Shown: piece by piece, positions 53,716-64,000 of the stretch | How the letters are laid out: each line of letters starts with the position of its first letter | Position numbering within the stretch: the stretch's first letter is position 1 | DNA from: Pomphorhynchus laevis | Taxonomy: Eukaryota > Acanthocephala > Palaeacanthocephala > Echinorhynchida > Pomphorhynchidae | DNA length: 64,000 bases | Assembly: GCA_012934845.2 (NCBI GenBank) | Contig: WNNJ02000860.1 | Location: forward strand, 1-64,000 | Direction of reading: 5' to 3' | Translations under genes and position numbers: made by a program | The notes under the pieces: generated by a model | Told to the model about the DNA's origin: nothing | Databases searched by the model: none | The model's input: the letters and a program-made list of their open reading frames with translations, nothing else

Positions 53716-56400
53716 TAATAAGAATGACATCATAGAATATCCGATGAAATGCTTTGCTGAGGTCGAAAAACAAAACATCAACACTAACTCTAGCCTCGGC
53801 ATATCTGGTCCAATCACTTCTCGCAAGTACGAGGTTTGTGACAGTAGATTTTTATGGGCGGAAACCATGCTGGTTGTCGCAGAGTACTTGGTTCCCTTCT
53901 AGGTGCCCGATGATTCGTTTAAAAAGCAGTTTCTCTAGCACTTTACAAGCAACGCAGGTAAGGCTTATTGGCCGATAGTTGCTTGCTAGATTACAGTCGC
54001 CTTTTTGTTTAGAGGTAGGATTGTGGAACATTTCAATCTGAGTTTCTGACGTTTGAGTGCTGTTATTTGATTTCGTAATTCCTTGTAATCGGTCCAAGAA
54101 CAATTCCCTTCTTTGAATTTTTTGTAAATTTTGTCTCTTGTCTTAATCATTTGTTTAATCTGCGAGTCAAACCAAATGGGAGTTTTGTGGGATGTGCGCT
54201 GACGTTTTAAAGGGGAGAAGTAATTTAGAGCATTGATCAAGGTAGATTTGAAATTTTCCCAGCACTGATCTATGCCAATTACATATGGATTAGGTCATTG
54301 AATGTTTCGAATAGCTTGCGTCATACTTGCGAAATTCGCTTTGAAGGGATTTAATCCGGGTTTTGACGAGGAAGCTGTTTTAAAGAGACTGACAGAAAGC
54401 GCCAGCCTAATGACACAATGATCACTGTGGCCAATAGGGGGGCTGAGAGAGATTTCATCAATTGTGGGTTCCCCTCGTGATAAGCAGATGTCTAAAATGG
54501 CAGATGATTGATTTCTCCTTCTAGTGGGTTCGTGAATATGCTGGGTTAGATTGAGATCGTTGAACGTATCAAGGAGATTGGATGATTCAACATCATAACC
54601 ATGTGTCGAAGTATATAGGTCCCAATTGACATGAGGCATATTGAAGTCTCCTAGGATAATGATCGGTGATAAGCTTGTTAAGTGATGTCGTAAAGAGATG
54701 TCAATCTTTTCAGTTGCGGAGCGCGGAGCGCGGAGAGCGGTAAAATAAACCGATTTTTAGTTTCTGTCTATCAGGAGAATATACTGTTGCCCACAGATAT
54801 TCGTTGTATGAATCATCAGATACAATGTTGTGCTCGATGATGGTTAACGGTTGCTTGACGTATAATATAACTCCACCTCCTTTTGAGGCGGTTCGATCTG
54901 ATCGTATAACAAAGTAGCCTGAGATTGAGATTTCATTATCGGATATATCGTTGTTAAGCCAGGTTTCGCTCAATGCTATGATGTTTGTGTTCATTGAATT
55001 AACGAGACACAATATTTCGTCAAATTTGTTGTACATGCTTAAACAGTTAGAGTACATGATGGAAATATTATTTTGAGAGTAACGGCAGTGGTGTGGTGTC
55101 GCTGTTGGTGTTGAAATTGGATTGATGTTTACGTGGTGGATGCACGAATCTGTGCGGCGGAGAGTGTCGATGGAACGGTTAGACGGATTCCGAGGCTGAA
55201 TCGCGTATTTACCCTTCGCCGCACAACTTGAAAATTTTTCACAATTAGATCTTATTCACCGTTTTGAATTCTTTGTTGAAGCTCGTTCCTTGCAAATTTC
55301 AATCTGTTTCTATCTTCAGTGTTGAGGTCAGGTAGAAGTATGATACTGGATCCCCTTAACTTGAAGGAATTCTTGATGATTTGCTTGCTAGTATCAGAGC
55401 TAACAACAACTTTCAAAAGCCTTGGTTTGGTACCATCTTGTTTCTTCCCAATACGAAAGAGGTGTATTACCTGTCTATTTTGTTCGACTGATATTTCTGT
55501 TGGGAGAACAGTTGGAAGAACTTGCTTTACTGAATCAACATAATGCTTAATCCGGATGAGACTGCTTGGACTCGGTGATTCGTTTAAATTTACAATGATG
55601 AAACATTTATCCCGATCAAATGTTCGGCGTTTATGTCGTTTAGGCTTAGATAGAATAGGTATATTATGGTTATCAATGTTGTTTACAGTGGAATTGGTAT
55701 GCTTTATCATTTGTTTGAGTGTCTCATTCATTTTATATGGACTATGGGTTGTTTGAAGACAAGAAAAAGCTGGGAGTTCTGTGTGATGTGGTGCTTATGT
55801 GTTTGTTTCCGGCCTTGGATGTGTTTTCTGGGTAGTATGAAATGTTTTTTTCAGTGTACCCAAGTAAGAAATGGTGAAATTCTCTAGATTTGACGAATCC
55901 AGGAAATCAGATTTAAGGTTAGGTAAGGAAGAAGTTTCAAGGGTCGTTGCCTTTACGATTCGCGATCTTGCATGTCCTCGTGTCCAAACTCGAGTAGAGA
56001 CAGATTTCCTGAGCATTGAAGTATCAGATGTTGGCGTTATGTTGATCGGGGCAATTTCATTGTCTAGTGATGGTATTGTATCTTGCTCGAATACTTCACA
56101 TGTATAAGGGATATCTGATCGTAATGGTTTATCAGTGTCTTGATTAGTGAGCGTAGGTCGTTAATAGTCTTATTTAAATCTGCAATTGCTAGAGCTGCAC
56201 ATAAACCACAATAGAAATTGTGACTCCTCATCGCTTGAGAACTGTCTGAGGGAAAGCTTACTTTGGTCCATATCGTGCAGCCGTGAGAGTCACATGCCAC
56301 TTCATTATCTGCGTACTCAACTGACTTTGTTGTATTGTTGTATTTCGCTTGCTTGTTGGTCTTCTTTGTCATATTTTTGTCATATAATGTGATATTGTAC
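53716..56400 (-). mobile_element. Outer Jockey-type LINE, 5' part
   Basis: ORF1: 56064-56372 with a finger CDSHGCTIWTKVSF...FYCGLC, and 55252-55731 with a KCFIIVNLNESPSP / RLLKVVVSSDTSKQ fold like other LINE ORF1 RNA-binding parts. Endonuclease: 54710-55057 (SNCLSMYNKFDEIL, IIALSETWLN, GGGVILYV) and 54295-54639 (MPHVNWDLYT, GHSDHCVIRL). RT start: 53852-54240 (HKTPIWFDSQIKQM, ASNYRPISLTCVACKVLEKL, QHGFRP), then VSVDVLFFDLSKAFHRI at about 53735-53790, where it is cut by the inserted LINE. Several frame changes are present. Confidence 0.88.
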
Positions 56401-57026
56401 TGTAATTCAAATTTCCATCAATTTTTAAAAACGAAAAATTACGTTTGACGATGCAAATAGACGATGATATGTCCATGAATCGTTTATCGTCTTCTTGATG
56501 ATCCATGTCTTTAATAATTTTTTGAACAAATGCCGACTCCGGGCGAAAGCAATTTCTTCAGAGAGATAATATCACATATTAAGTACCCTGTGCGACAGTC
56601 TCCAGCATTTTGGATACCTACCATGTCTTGTTTTATACACAGTTTTGCTGTGACCTCTCAAAATTGATGAACGTAATGTGATCTAACCACTCGGATAACC
56701 GTCCAACCTGTGTACAAGCGCATACATTCCTATTTAGTCAAGAAACAAAAATGGTGATGACATCGGTTGAATTCTTAGCAAATCTAATCGAGATGCAAAA
56801 CTATTTTGTAAAGAAGCAATAAGCATGTACATCTGTAGAAGATTTAGTCTTTTGATATAATTATTACATACATAAATCATTTAATATAATCGATTTAAAA
56901 AATTACAAATGATAAAATTATGTTTGGAATGCAATAACACAAATTGTTTAAATTACATATTAATTTTATTTTGTTGCACATGCATTGCTATGATCTTTAA
57001 TTCCTTTCAACGTTCAACGCCGATAT
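56401..57026. other. Spacer between LINE and PLE tail
   Basis: Nothing coding. CTCCGGGCGAAAGC near 56535 recalls a hammerhead GAAA box but has no matching partner box. Confidence 0.45.
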
Positions 57027-57232
57027 GTAAGACAACGTCTGTTATTTATTAGTCAATTCATAAAAATGACGTTTATTTTAAATTTCATTTTTTATTTTAA
57101 CTTGATTTAAATTATAGAAAATCTAAAAACAATTATTAATTTTATTATTTAATTATTACTTTTTGATTTAGCATTATTATGTTTTGTTTATTTTATAGTT
57201 ATTTTAAATACGTAGGCTCACTTAGTTGATTT
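57027..57232 (+). repeat. Solo PLE tail (R2) in reverse orientation
   Basis: ACGTCTGTTATTTATTAG through CTTGATTTAAATTATAG to TACGTAGGCTCACTTAG is the R2 module read on the other strand, without fold or RT. It abuts the 3' end of the next LINE. Confidence 0.7.
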
Positions 57233-59105
57233 GATTTGATGTAGTGCAATGCCCTAGTTGCTTTTATCCTTGCGCGCTCTTTATTCAATCGTGTCTTAAG
57301 AGATCGCTGAATTATTACACCAAAGTCTTTATGGTGTTCAACTTCATTTAATAACACACTACCAATGCGATACTGGAACGACGAAGTAGTCTTCCCCATC
57401 CTCATCAAAACACATTTATCAATGTTAAACGTGAATCCAGTGGCTTCACACCATTCAGTAAGGTAATCCAGGTCGTCCTGATGGGACTGACAATCGGTAA
57501 GAGTACCAACAACAGTCAAAATTCATAAATCATCAGCATATGCTAAAACAGGGTTCTTTAAACGCAGGAACAGTTCATTAAGAAATACGACAAAAAGAAG
57601 AGGGTAATAACAGATCCTTGAGGTACACCGGGTAGCATTCTAGAACTCTTTGAAAGAACACCACCAACTTTTACTTGGAATGACCGTAAAGATATGAAAT
57701 TCTTAATCCACTTAATGGTCTAAAAATGGAAACCATAGTGAGCAAGCAATGAGATGATACCGTCATGAGGGGCACGATCAAAGGCTTTAGAAAAGTCCAT
57801 AAAGACAGTGTCGATAACATATCCAGAACTCAAGGCGTCCGTCCATCTTTCACAAGTTGTTATTAAATTGGTAAACAAGAACAGCCCGGCATAAATCCGT
57901 GTTGTGAGTCCGAGAGAATACTGTTTTTCTTAAGATGAAGTCGGAATATGCTTTGAGACTAGTTTTTCGAGAATTTTGGAAAACACGCAAGTAAGACTAA
58001 TATGGCGAAAGTCTGACGAACTAACAAGTGGATGCTTTTTGGGTATCGGGAACAATGGCACGCTTCTAAATATCAGGAATCCAGCAATGTTTGAGGCTGT
58101 GTCGAAAAACAGAAGTTAGATGCTGACAGAGAGAACAAGCTAAAGCACGTACCAGAAAAGGTGCAATGTCAACAGGGCCCGGAGAGCCAAATTGCCTAAG
58201 CGCAAAATAATTCACTGTAAATACCATCTACTTCAATCTCTATCGCGTAGTTGCGGATAGGAACAAGAACCGCCTGCCAGACGAACTGATTTAGTCTATC
58301 GTAGAGTTACATGGAACTGTAAAGATCTTTAATAGATGATTAGCAATCTGGGGTTCCCCTGTCAGTACTCCATCCGACCAGTGAATGGAGTTAATTCCCG
58401 TTTGAAGGTTTCGGGAACTACGCACGTAAGACCAAAATCTCTACGGATTATGAGAAATACACATTGCAATGTTGCTTTCGAATAATTATTTATTTATTTT
58501 AGCATGTTACAAAGATTCCGAGAAGCATTGTACTCAATACGAATAGACGGATATATTCTAGACCTATGCCATAATGTGTTTCGAATTTTCAGGGCTGAAC
58601 AGACCTGCTGGTCTAACCAAGGAGGGCGCAAGATACGCGATTTAGGGCGCTGGAATGGAGCAAAACTGTTAGACGTACGCAATAAGCGGGCCGACAAGTG
58701 TTCATAACTTTCTAAAACAGAATAATTATACGTGTTGATTTCGGTAGAACATGATATTTGAAGTTGCTTAATGTCAACTTTAGCCCAATGTCTTTTCATG
58801 ATCTGAGTGAAAGGTGAAGGCAGATCGTCGTGACAAGGTAAATACTATGACAGTAAACAGTGAACACTGTTGCCTACTGGTCGATGATAGCAATTGTTGG
58901 AAATATCACCAATAACTGTAAAAACTAAGTCAAGAATAAACCGGGATCCTATGTACGTAGTATGACATACATGTTGAACCAACATCAAGTCGAAGAGAAG
59001 GAAACTACCGAGTTATTTTTCAAGTCGAATGCATGACAGCAAACTCTGACCTTCCCGATCAATGTTAGGAAAGTAAAAGTCACCGACCAGTAAAAATATA
59101 TTCAA
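57190..59105 (-). mobile_element. Jockey-type LINE, 5' truncated, degenerate
   Basis: Minus strand. Endonuclease end at about 58800-59090 (LLVGDFYFPNID, SRFILDLVFT), linker 58494-58799 (PPWLDQQVCSALKIRNTLW), RT at 57199-58200 (DTVFMDFSKAFDRAPHDGII near 57750-57810; FNIDKCVLMRMGK and HHKDFGVIIQRSLKT at 57199-57519). It is closely related to the element at 61180-64000 (LNADKCVLMQLGR, HHKDLGIIVHRSLKT) but more decayed. Its 5' end stops in AAAATATATTC repeats at about 59100. Confidence 0.8.
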
Positions 59106-59711
59106 ATATATTAAAATATATTCAAAATTTAATAAACTCGTTTAAGTCAAAGTTACAAATACTAAAATTATTTTTAAAACATTTTATCCTGTAATAAGGA
59201 TTAAATAATTAATCCTTAGTGAATATTATGGCTTACCAATCTTATTAATTATTCGCTGAATTACTTGCACCTAGCCCCATGGGTATACGTGGTCATTAAA
59301 CGTGAACAAAAAGATAAATAACACTGCAATTCATATGTAATTGAAGCGATTATTAAAGCAATCTACGATGTAAAAAACAAAAACATATCAGCAAAAACGT
59401 ATAGAAGATACTGGCTGTTTAAGTTAGCAAGATATGACCATCGTTGCTATTCATTGTACAATAGTTATACAATGAATGACATTCATTGTATAAAAGTTAT
59501 TCATTGTATAATAGTTATTCAATGTAGGGCTAATTTGCCTATTAAAACGGCTTATTTCAACTCCGCCATAGCCGGTCCCAAGCCCAAGATGAGAAAGGAG
59601 GAGGGTAGTATAAACAAGACAGGTTTACCAATTAGACGCAACGAACGGACTAAACTGACTGAATGCAAGGGCTAAATGAACACACTAACAACCGGTCTAA
59701 ACGAACAAACT

Positions 59712-59965
59712 TTACCATCGATCTGAACGATCCAACTGAACGAACGGTCTGAACGAACGCTTTAAACGAATGCTCTGAACGAACGCTTTAAACGAACGGT
59801 CTGAACGAACGGTCTGAACGAACGGTCTGAACGAACGGTCTGAACGAACGGTCTGAACGAACGGTCTGAACGAACGGTCTGAACGAACGGTCTGAACGAA
59901 CGGTATGAACGAACGGACTGAATGAACGGCTAAACGAACGGCTGAACAAACGGCTGAACGAACGG
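59712..59965. repeat. 13-nt minisatellite
   Basis: Unit CGGTCTGAACGAA, about nine perfect copies at 59795-59900 with drifted copies on both sides (CTTTAAACGAA, GGCTGAACAAAC). The long minus-strand frame through it is an artefact of the 13-nt period. Confidence 0.93.
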
Positions 59966-60091
59966 ACTGATCGAGATAGGGAAGATGTAAGTATGAATGG
60001 GAATTTCGATGCAGTACACGATGGCTCAAGATAATCAAAGGAAACTAGACACTTTGGATAATTGTGTGAAGCCAGAAAATATTAAAAATAT

Positions 60092-60142
60092 GTTGAGATA
60101 TGTGGTCAAAACGGCGTTGACGTTTTGACCACATATCTCAAC
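60092..60142. repeat. Perfect palindrome, 22-nt arms, 7-nt spacer
   Basis: 60092-60113 (GTTGAGATATGTGGTCAAAA...) and its exact reverse complement at 60121-60142. Confidence 0.95.
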
Positions 60143-60879
60143 TTAAAGATAACTTAGAGAAATCTCAACTTCTCTCAACTGAGAGCAATTATGGTGAAGA
60201 GTGAGGAAATTAGTTAGTGATCTTGATCTTCCCATTCGCATTATTTTATCAAGTAAACTGATGACAACGATAAAAAGAAAATTGACAGTGCATGATAATT
60301 CTCAGTTGGTAGAGCTTCTTTACAAATTAGCAAGCTTAGATTGTGATGTATTGTATATAAGCGAAACAGACAGAGATATAAAGGTCAAAATACGGTAACA
60401 TAGATAAACTATTCACACAACGGCTAAATATAATGTTGCTGAACATGCAAGCGTAATTAGGTGCGCTATGAATTACGATCCACCATCACTGCTCTCAATT
60501 GAACCCGACATTAAAATGAGAAAATTTTAAGAAACCATTTTAATCAGGCAAATAAGCCCTTCAATGAATGACAACGATGGTCACATCTTGCTAACTTAAA
60601 TAGTATGCACCTTTTTTCTAATTTTTTTGTTTTTGTTTTTACGTTGTAGATAGCTTTGATAATCATGATTTCACAAGAAAAACGAAATAATAATTAACAA
60701 TAATTTTTTATCAGTTGATGCGTTTCCTATTTTCAATGACGATGTGAACCTACAATCTTGAGTCTCTTTCAAATTGTCGCAATATTATTTTGTCAGTGGA
60801 AATAAAATTATCTTTAGAAATATATAATTCCTGATCTGTATTTTAAATTTTCTTAATATCCAATAACAATCAGGTATAG

Positions 60880-61030
60880 AGGAGCGACAACGAAATTTGT
60901 TTTGATATTTCGTAGAAATGACTAGCATCTTCAGAAATTCCCGTATAATTTCTAAATATGCTAGTAGTTTCTAGCGAACTATCAAAATAATTTTTGTTGT
61001 CGTTTAACTATACCTGATTGTTCTTGGATA
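60880..61030. repeat. Fold-back repeat with hammerhead-like arms
   Basis: Inverted arms start AATATCCAATAACAATCAGG and end in its near reverse complement (CCTGATTGTTCTTGGATATT). Inside, GATATTTCGTAG...CTAGCATCTTCAG on one side and TGCTAG, loop, CTAGC, GAACTATC on the other repeat the box, stem II, GAAA order. The flanks differ from the PDHX-intron copies, so it is a sister family. Confidence 0.6.
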
Positions 61031-61179
61031 TTTAAAAATTTTAAATTATCTTTTTTGATAATTAACTTTTTGTTCACTATTATTATTCCAATACATTCCA
61101 AAGCCAAAAGGCTATTCAGGCAGAGTCCAAATAAAAGAATAAAAGCAAATATTCAGTCAACGTAGCTAATTAGGATATT

Positions 61180-64000
61180 CCAGTGGTAGTGTTGAATGGC
61201 GGCATTGTTCACGTATCCATTTGTAGCATCATGATTTAAACGTTCTCAAACTGGGGGCTGCAACGACTTCCTCAGGCAACGAATTCCACATGTTAATTCC
61301 TCTCCTCGAGAGTCTATACACTTTTGGTAATCTGCCAAATCCAAATTTATACAAGACTCTGCTATGTCCCCGCAACTGACCTACCCGCCTAGTGATTACA
61401 TCGGTGGGATAACCCACCGCATCATTCGACATATGTCATAGACATATAATTTCCAAGGATATGAACCTCTCACGTACCGACAACATCCTAATACGACTTA
61501 GACGTATATAATAGTGAATACCACTTAAGCCAATACAGAGCCTCGATCCGCGCCTAAGAATAGACTCCAGGTCTAATAGTTCTTGCTTAGTGACAGGGAA
61601 ACAAGCCTGAATGCAGTACTCCAAGTGTGACCTGACGATGGAGATGAATAACCTCTTGAACATGACAGCTTAACCTGAGGAATGCATTTTTAATACAATA
61701 TAACGCCATAGTAGCTTTACCTAGAAATAAGTCGGTGTTCAACTTTGTTTTCAAGGATCGATGGACAATAATCCCTAAATCCTTATGATGAGACACTTCC
61801 TTTAAGACAATATCTCCAATATAGTACCTTAGAGTTTCAATAGGGCGACCTAGTTGCATGAGGACACATTTATCAGCATTCAACCGTAGTCCGGTAGAAT
61901 CGCACCATTTGATCAGAGAGTTTAGATCATTTTGTAACGATACTCGATCAGCAGGACTTCTAATGATCGACCAAATCTTTAGATCGTCTGCAAAAGCTAG
62001 ATGAGAGCATGATAAGCGGAGTAGCAGATCATTAATGAAGATTATAAAGAGCAGTGGGCCAAGGACTGATCCCTGCGGTTCGCCAGAATTAACATTCACC
62101 GAATAAGAAAACACCCCCACACAACCTCGAAAAGACCTATTCGATAGAAATTGCTGCCCACTCACAAATATATGAATGGAGTCCTAAGTGATACAGTAAA
62201 GACACTATGCCGTCGTGTGGTACCCTATCAAAAGCTTTCGAAATTTCAAGGAATAATGTATGAATCTGAAACCCAGCCCCCAAAGCATCAGCCCATTTTT
62301 CACGCGCAGTTAGTAGGTTAGTAAGGCATGAACGTCCGATCCTGAAACCATGTTGAGATTCAACCAATATGTGATTACGATCCAAATGATCCCTGATTCC
62401 ATTAGCAATGATTCTTTCTAAAAGTTTGCAGAATACGCTGGTCAAGCTAATGAGCCGAAAGTCCGCGCAAAAGCTAGCAGGATACTTTTTGGGAATAAGC
62501 ACTACAATTGCACACTTCCAACTGTCAGCAATCCAAGATGTGTTCAATCTGTATCTGAAGGACATAGTTAAATCATTGCTCAGTACGTTCGTTAGGGATT
62601 TGACGAGGAAGGGGTCAATATTGTCTCGTCCCGGAGATGTAAACGGATCGAGCTTCATAACCTCGTTTAACACCTCATCTACTCTGATTGGACGAACACA
62701 ACACCGATGAGCAACCGGAACATACTTTCAATTAAAGTCATGCAGTTTGTTAGAGGTAAAAGCATGCACCAAGAAGCCATCAGCTAAATGTTGGGCGATT
62801 AGAGAAGGATCAGTCAAAGTTTCAGTTGGCGTTTGGATTGAGCTAATTGTGGCGACAAGAGTGCTGTTGTTTCTTACATAAGACCAAAACCTCCTAGGAT
62901 TTAAAGATGCATCCTGGCGATACTATCTTCGTACGAATATCGTTTCTAAAATTTTAGCCGATTGCATAAGTTCCGAGAGTCGATGTAGGTACGTTTGGAA
63001 GCAGGAGAACGCCTTAATTCGCGCCACAATTTGTTGCGGGATCTGATAGCATCAAGAAGCTCTCTGTCGAACCAAGGAGTGTGCCCATACTTGGACTTGC
63101 AGGCACGTAGCGGAGCAAAGATATCATAAATTCGCTTCATTCATCATGAAGCAGATCAAAGACTACTAGAATCTCCAAACCGAAAGTAAATACGAAGACT
63201 ATCACAGATACCCTTTGGGAAGCTCTCAGCTAGTTGACTAGCATCAACACCTACCCAACAACGCTTTTTAAAATTAGAGTTTTGTAAGGCCCTGTTGAAC
63301 AGCGACAGTCGCATAGAGAGTACACAGTGATCGCTATTGCCAATTGGTGCGTCATAACGAACACCTGAAACGTCACCCAAACACTTAGTAAAGACCAAAT
63401 CGAGTATAGAAGGCGTCCTTGTCACACAAGTAGGTTCTTAAATATGTTGAACTAGTAGCATCTCGAGTAGCAGAAATTCATTCAGTACTTTCCCAATTCC
63501 GTGGATTGGTCGAGAATAACTATTTTTCCAGCCTATTTGGGGGATATTGAAGTCACCCAGGAGCAAAATCAGAGGATACGAAGATAAACTCAGCAAATGT
63601 GGTTTAAGAGAGTCAAATCTTAATTCATAGGACGGAGAACGGTAAATGACACAAAATCAGGATCGTTGACCATTTCCCAGTGTAAAAGCAAGACCTTCAA
63701 AGGAATAACCAATATTGTCGCGAAAAGCAGAGATATTCGATACCAGGAGACTATTTCGCACATAGGCGGCTACCCCACCTCCAAGTTTACCACACGAGCG
63801 ATTCGAACCTATTAGAAATTGGTTAGTGATGGCAACAATCATCCGAAATGTTAGAATGTAGCCATGTTTCGGTTATACAAAATACATCGAAACGTTTCGA
63901 AGCAACTATGAATTTATTTTCAGAGAAATGAGCCAGGAGACTACGAACATTTGAATAACCGACAAAAATGTTTGTATAATGGGAAAATGTGACACGCTCG
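61180..64000 (-). mobile_element. Jockey-type LINE running off the right edge
   Basis: Minus strand, 3' end at about 61180. Endonuclease pieces 63657-63842 (GGGVAAYVRNSLLV) and 63156-63425 (PSILDLVFTKC, GNSDHCVLSM). Linker 62946-63140 (HTPWFDRELLDAIRSRNKLW). RT 62137-62673 (SPGRDNIDPFLVKSL, FRLISLTSVFCKLLER, ESQHGFRIGRSC, ISKAFDRVPHDGIVSLLYHLG) and 61587-62165 (GEPQGSVLGPLLFIIFIND, FADDLKIWSI catalytic, LRLNADKCVLMQLG). End 61229-61663 (RSHLEYCIQACFP, GINMWNSLPEEVV). About four to five frame breaks are visible. The first endonuclease half and any ORF1 lie outside the window. Confidence 0.88.

Larger units (their letters stand above)
59340..60675. mobile_element. 1.3-kb element with long inverted arms
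   Basis: The left arm (about 59347-59440, with TTTAAGTTAGCAAGAT and GACCATCGTTG) is repeated inverted at about 60565-60672 (CAACGATGGTCAC, ATCTTGCTAACTTAAA). Similarity continues outward through GTAAAAAACAAAAAC and ATCTACGATG. The interior holds the minisatellite at 59712-59960, a 22-nt perfect palindrome (60092-60142), and a 65-codon frame at 60201-60398 with no recognised domain. This fits a non-autonomous terminal-inverted-repeat or fold-back transposon; no transposase is visible. Confidence 0.6.

Noticed and set aside
59712-60038. 108-codon minus-strand frame rich in RSDRSFRPFVQT
   Set aside because: Artefact of the 13-nt CGGTCTGAACGAA array.

Overview
This is strongly AT-rich nuclear DNA of an invertebrate animal. 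Evidence for that: an intron-split mitochondrial enzyme gene with GT-AG introns, histone H4, an AMP-kinase beta subunit, poly(A) signals, and several families of LINEs and Penelope-like elements. Several introns are only 44-51 nt long, while others of the same gene swell to nearly 10 kb by retroelement insertion. The species cannot be fixed from the sequence. A small-bodied or parasitic spiralian (for example an orthonectid-like animal) would fit, but that is a guess.

Host genes. (1) PRKAB (AMPK beta subunit), minus strand, 16461-17342, intact in one exon. (2) A histone H4, plus strand, 22655-22966, normal in its first half but unusually diverged in the second half of the histone fold. (3) A PDHX / E3-binding-protein gene of the mitochondrial pyruvate dehydrogenase complex, minus strand, 30824-48294. 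I resolved it into ten exons that join in frame to 437 residues: transit peptide, lipoyl domain, E3-binding domain, catalytic-fold domain. (4) A probable acidic C-terminal exon of an unknown gene, minus strand, 21333-21482.

Mobile DNA fills most of the rest. 0-5.6 kb: AT-rich tandem repeat, LINE reverse transcriptase scraps on the plus strand, a composite dispersed repeat, and Penelope-like (PLE) remains. 5.7-8.7 kb and 39.7-42.75 kb: two minus-strand copies of one LINE family with a Cys-rich N-terminus, reverse transcriptase (RT) and C-terminal restriction-like endonuclease. 10.65-13.3 kb: a second, different LINE of the same endonuclease class. 43.4-46.25 kb: the best PLE copy, with its GIY-YIG nuclease placed before the RT (Naiad-like order). 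49.1-64 kb: four LINEs with apurinic-type endonuclease, all on the minus strand. One of them, an apparently full-length 3.5-kb CR1/L2-like element, sits inside the RT of another. 59.34-60.67 kb: a 1.3-kb element with long inverted arms and a 13-nt minisatellite inside.

The most interesting signals are small RNA-like or fold-back structures: hammerhead-ribozyme-like cores inside a fold-back repeat family and in a 161-nt tandem array (retrozyme-like), a recurrent three-stem fold in the PLE tails, and many perfect palindromes with spacers of 1-10 nt. The nested insertions, the young 1.5-kb duplication and the minisatellites at LINE 5' ends show recent activity.
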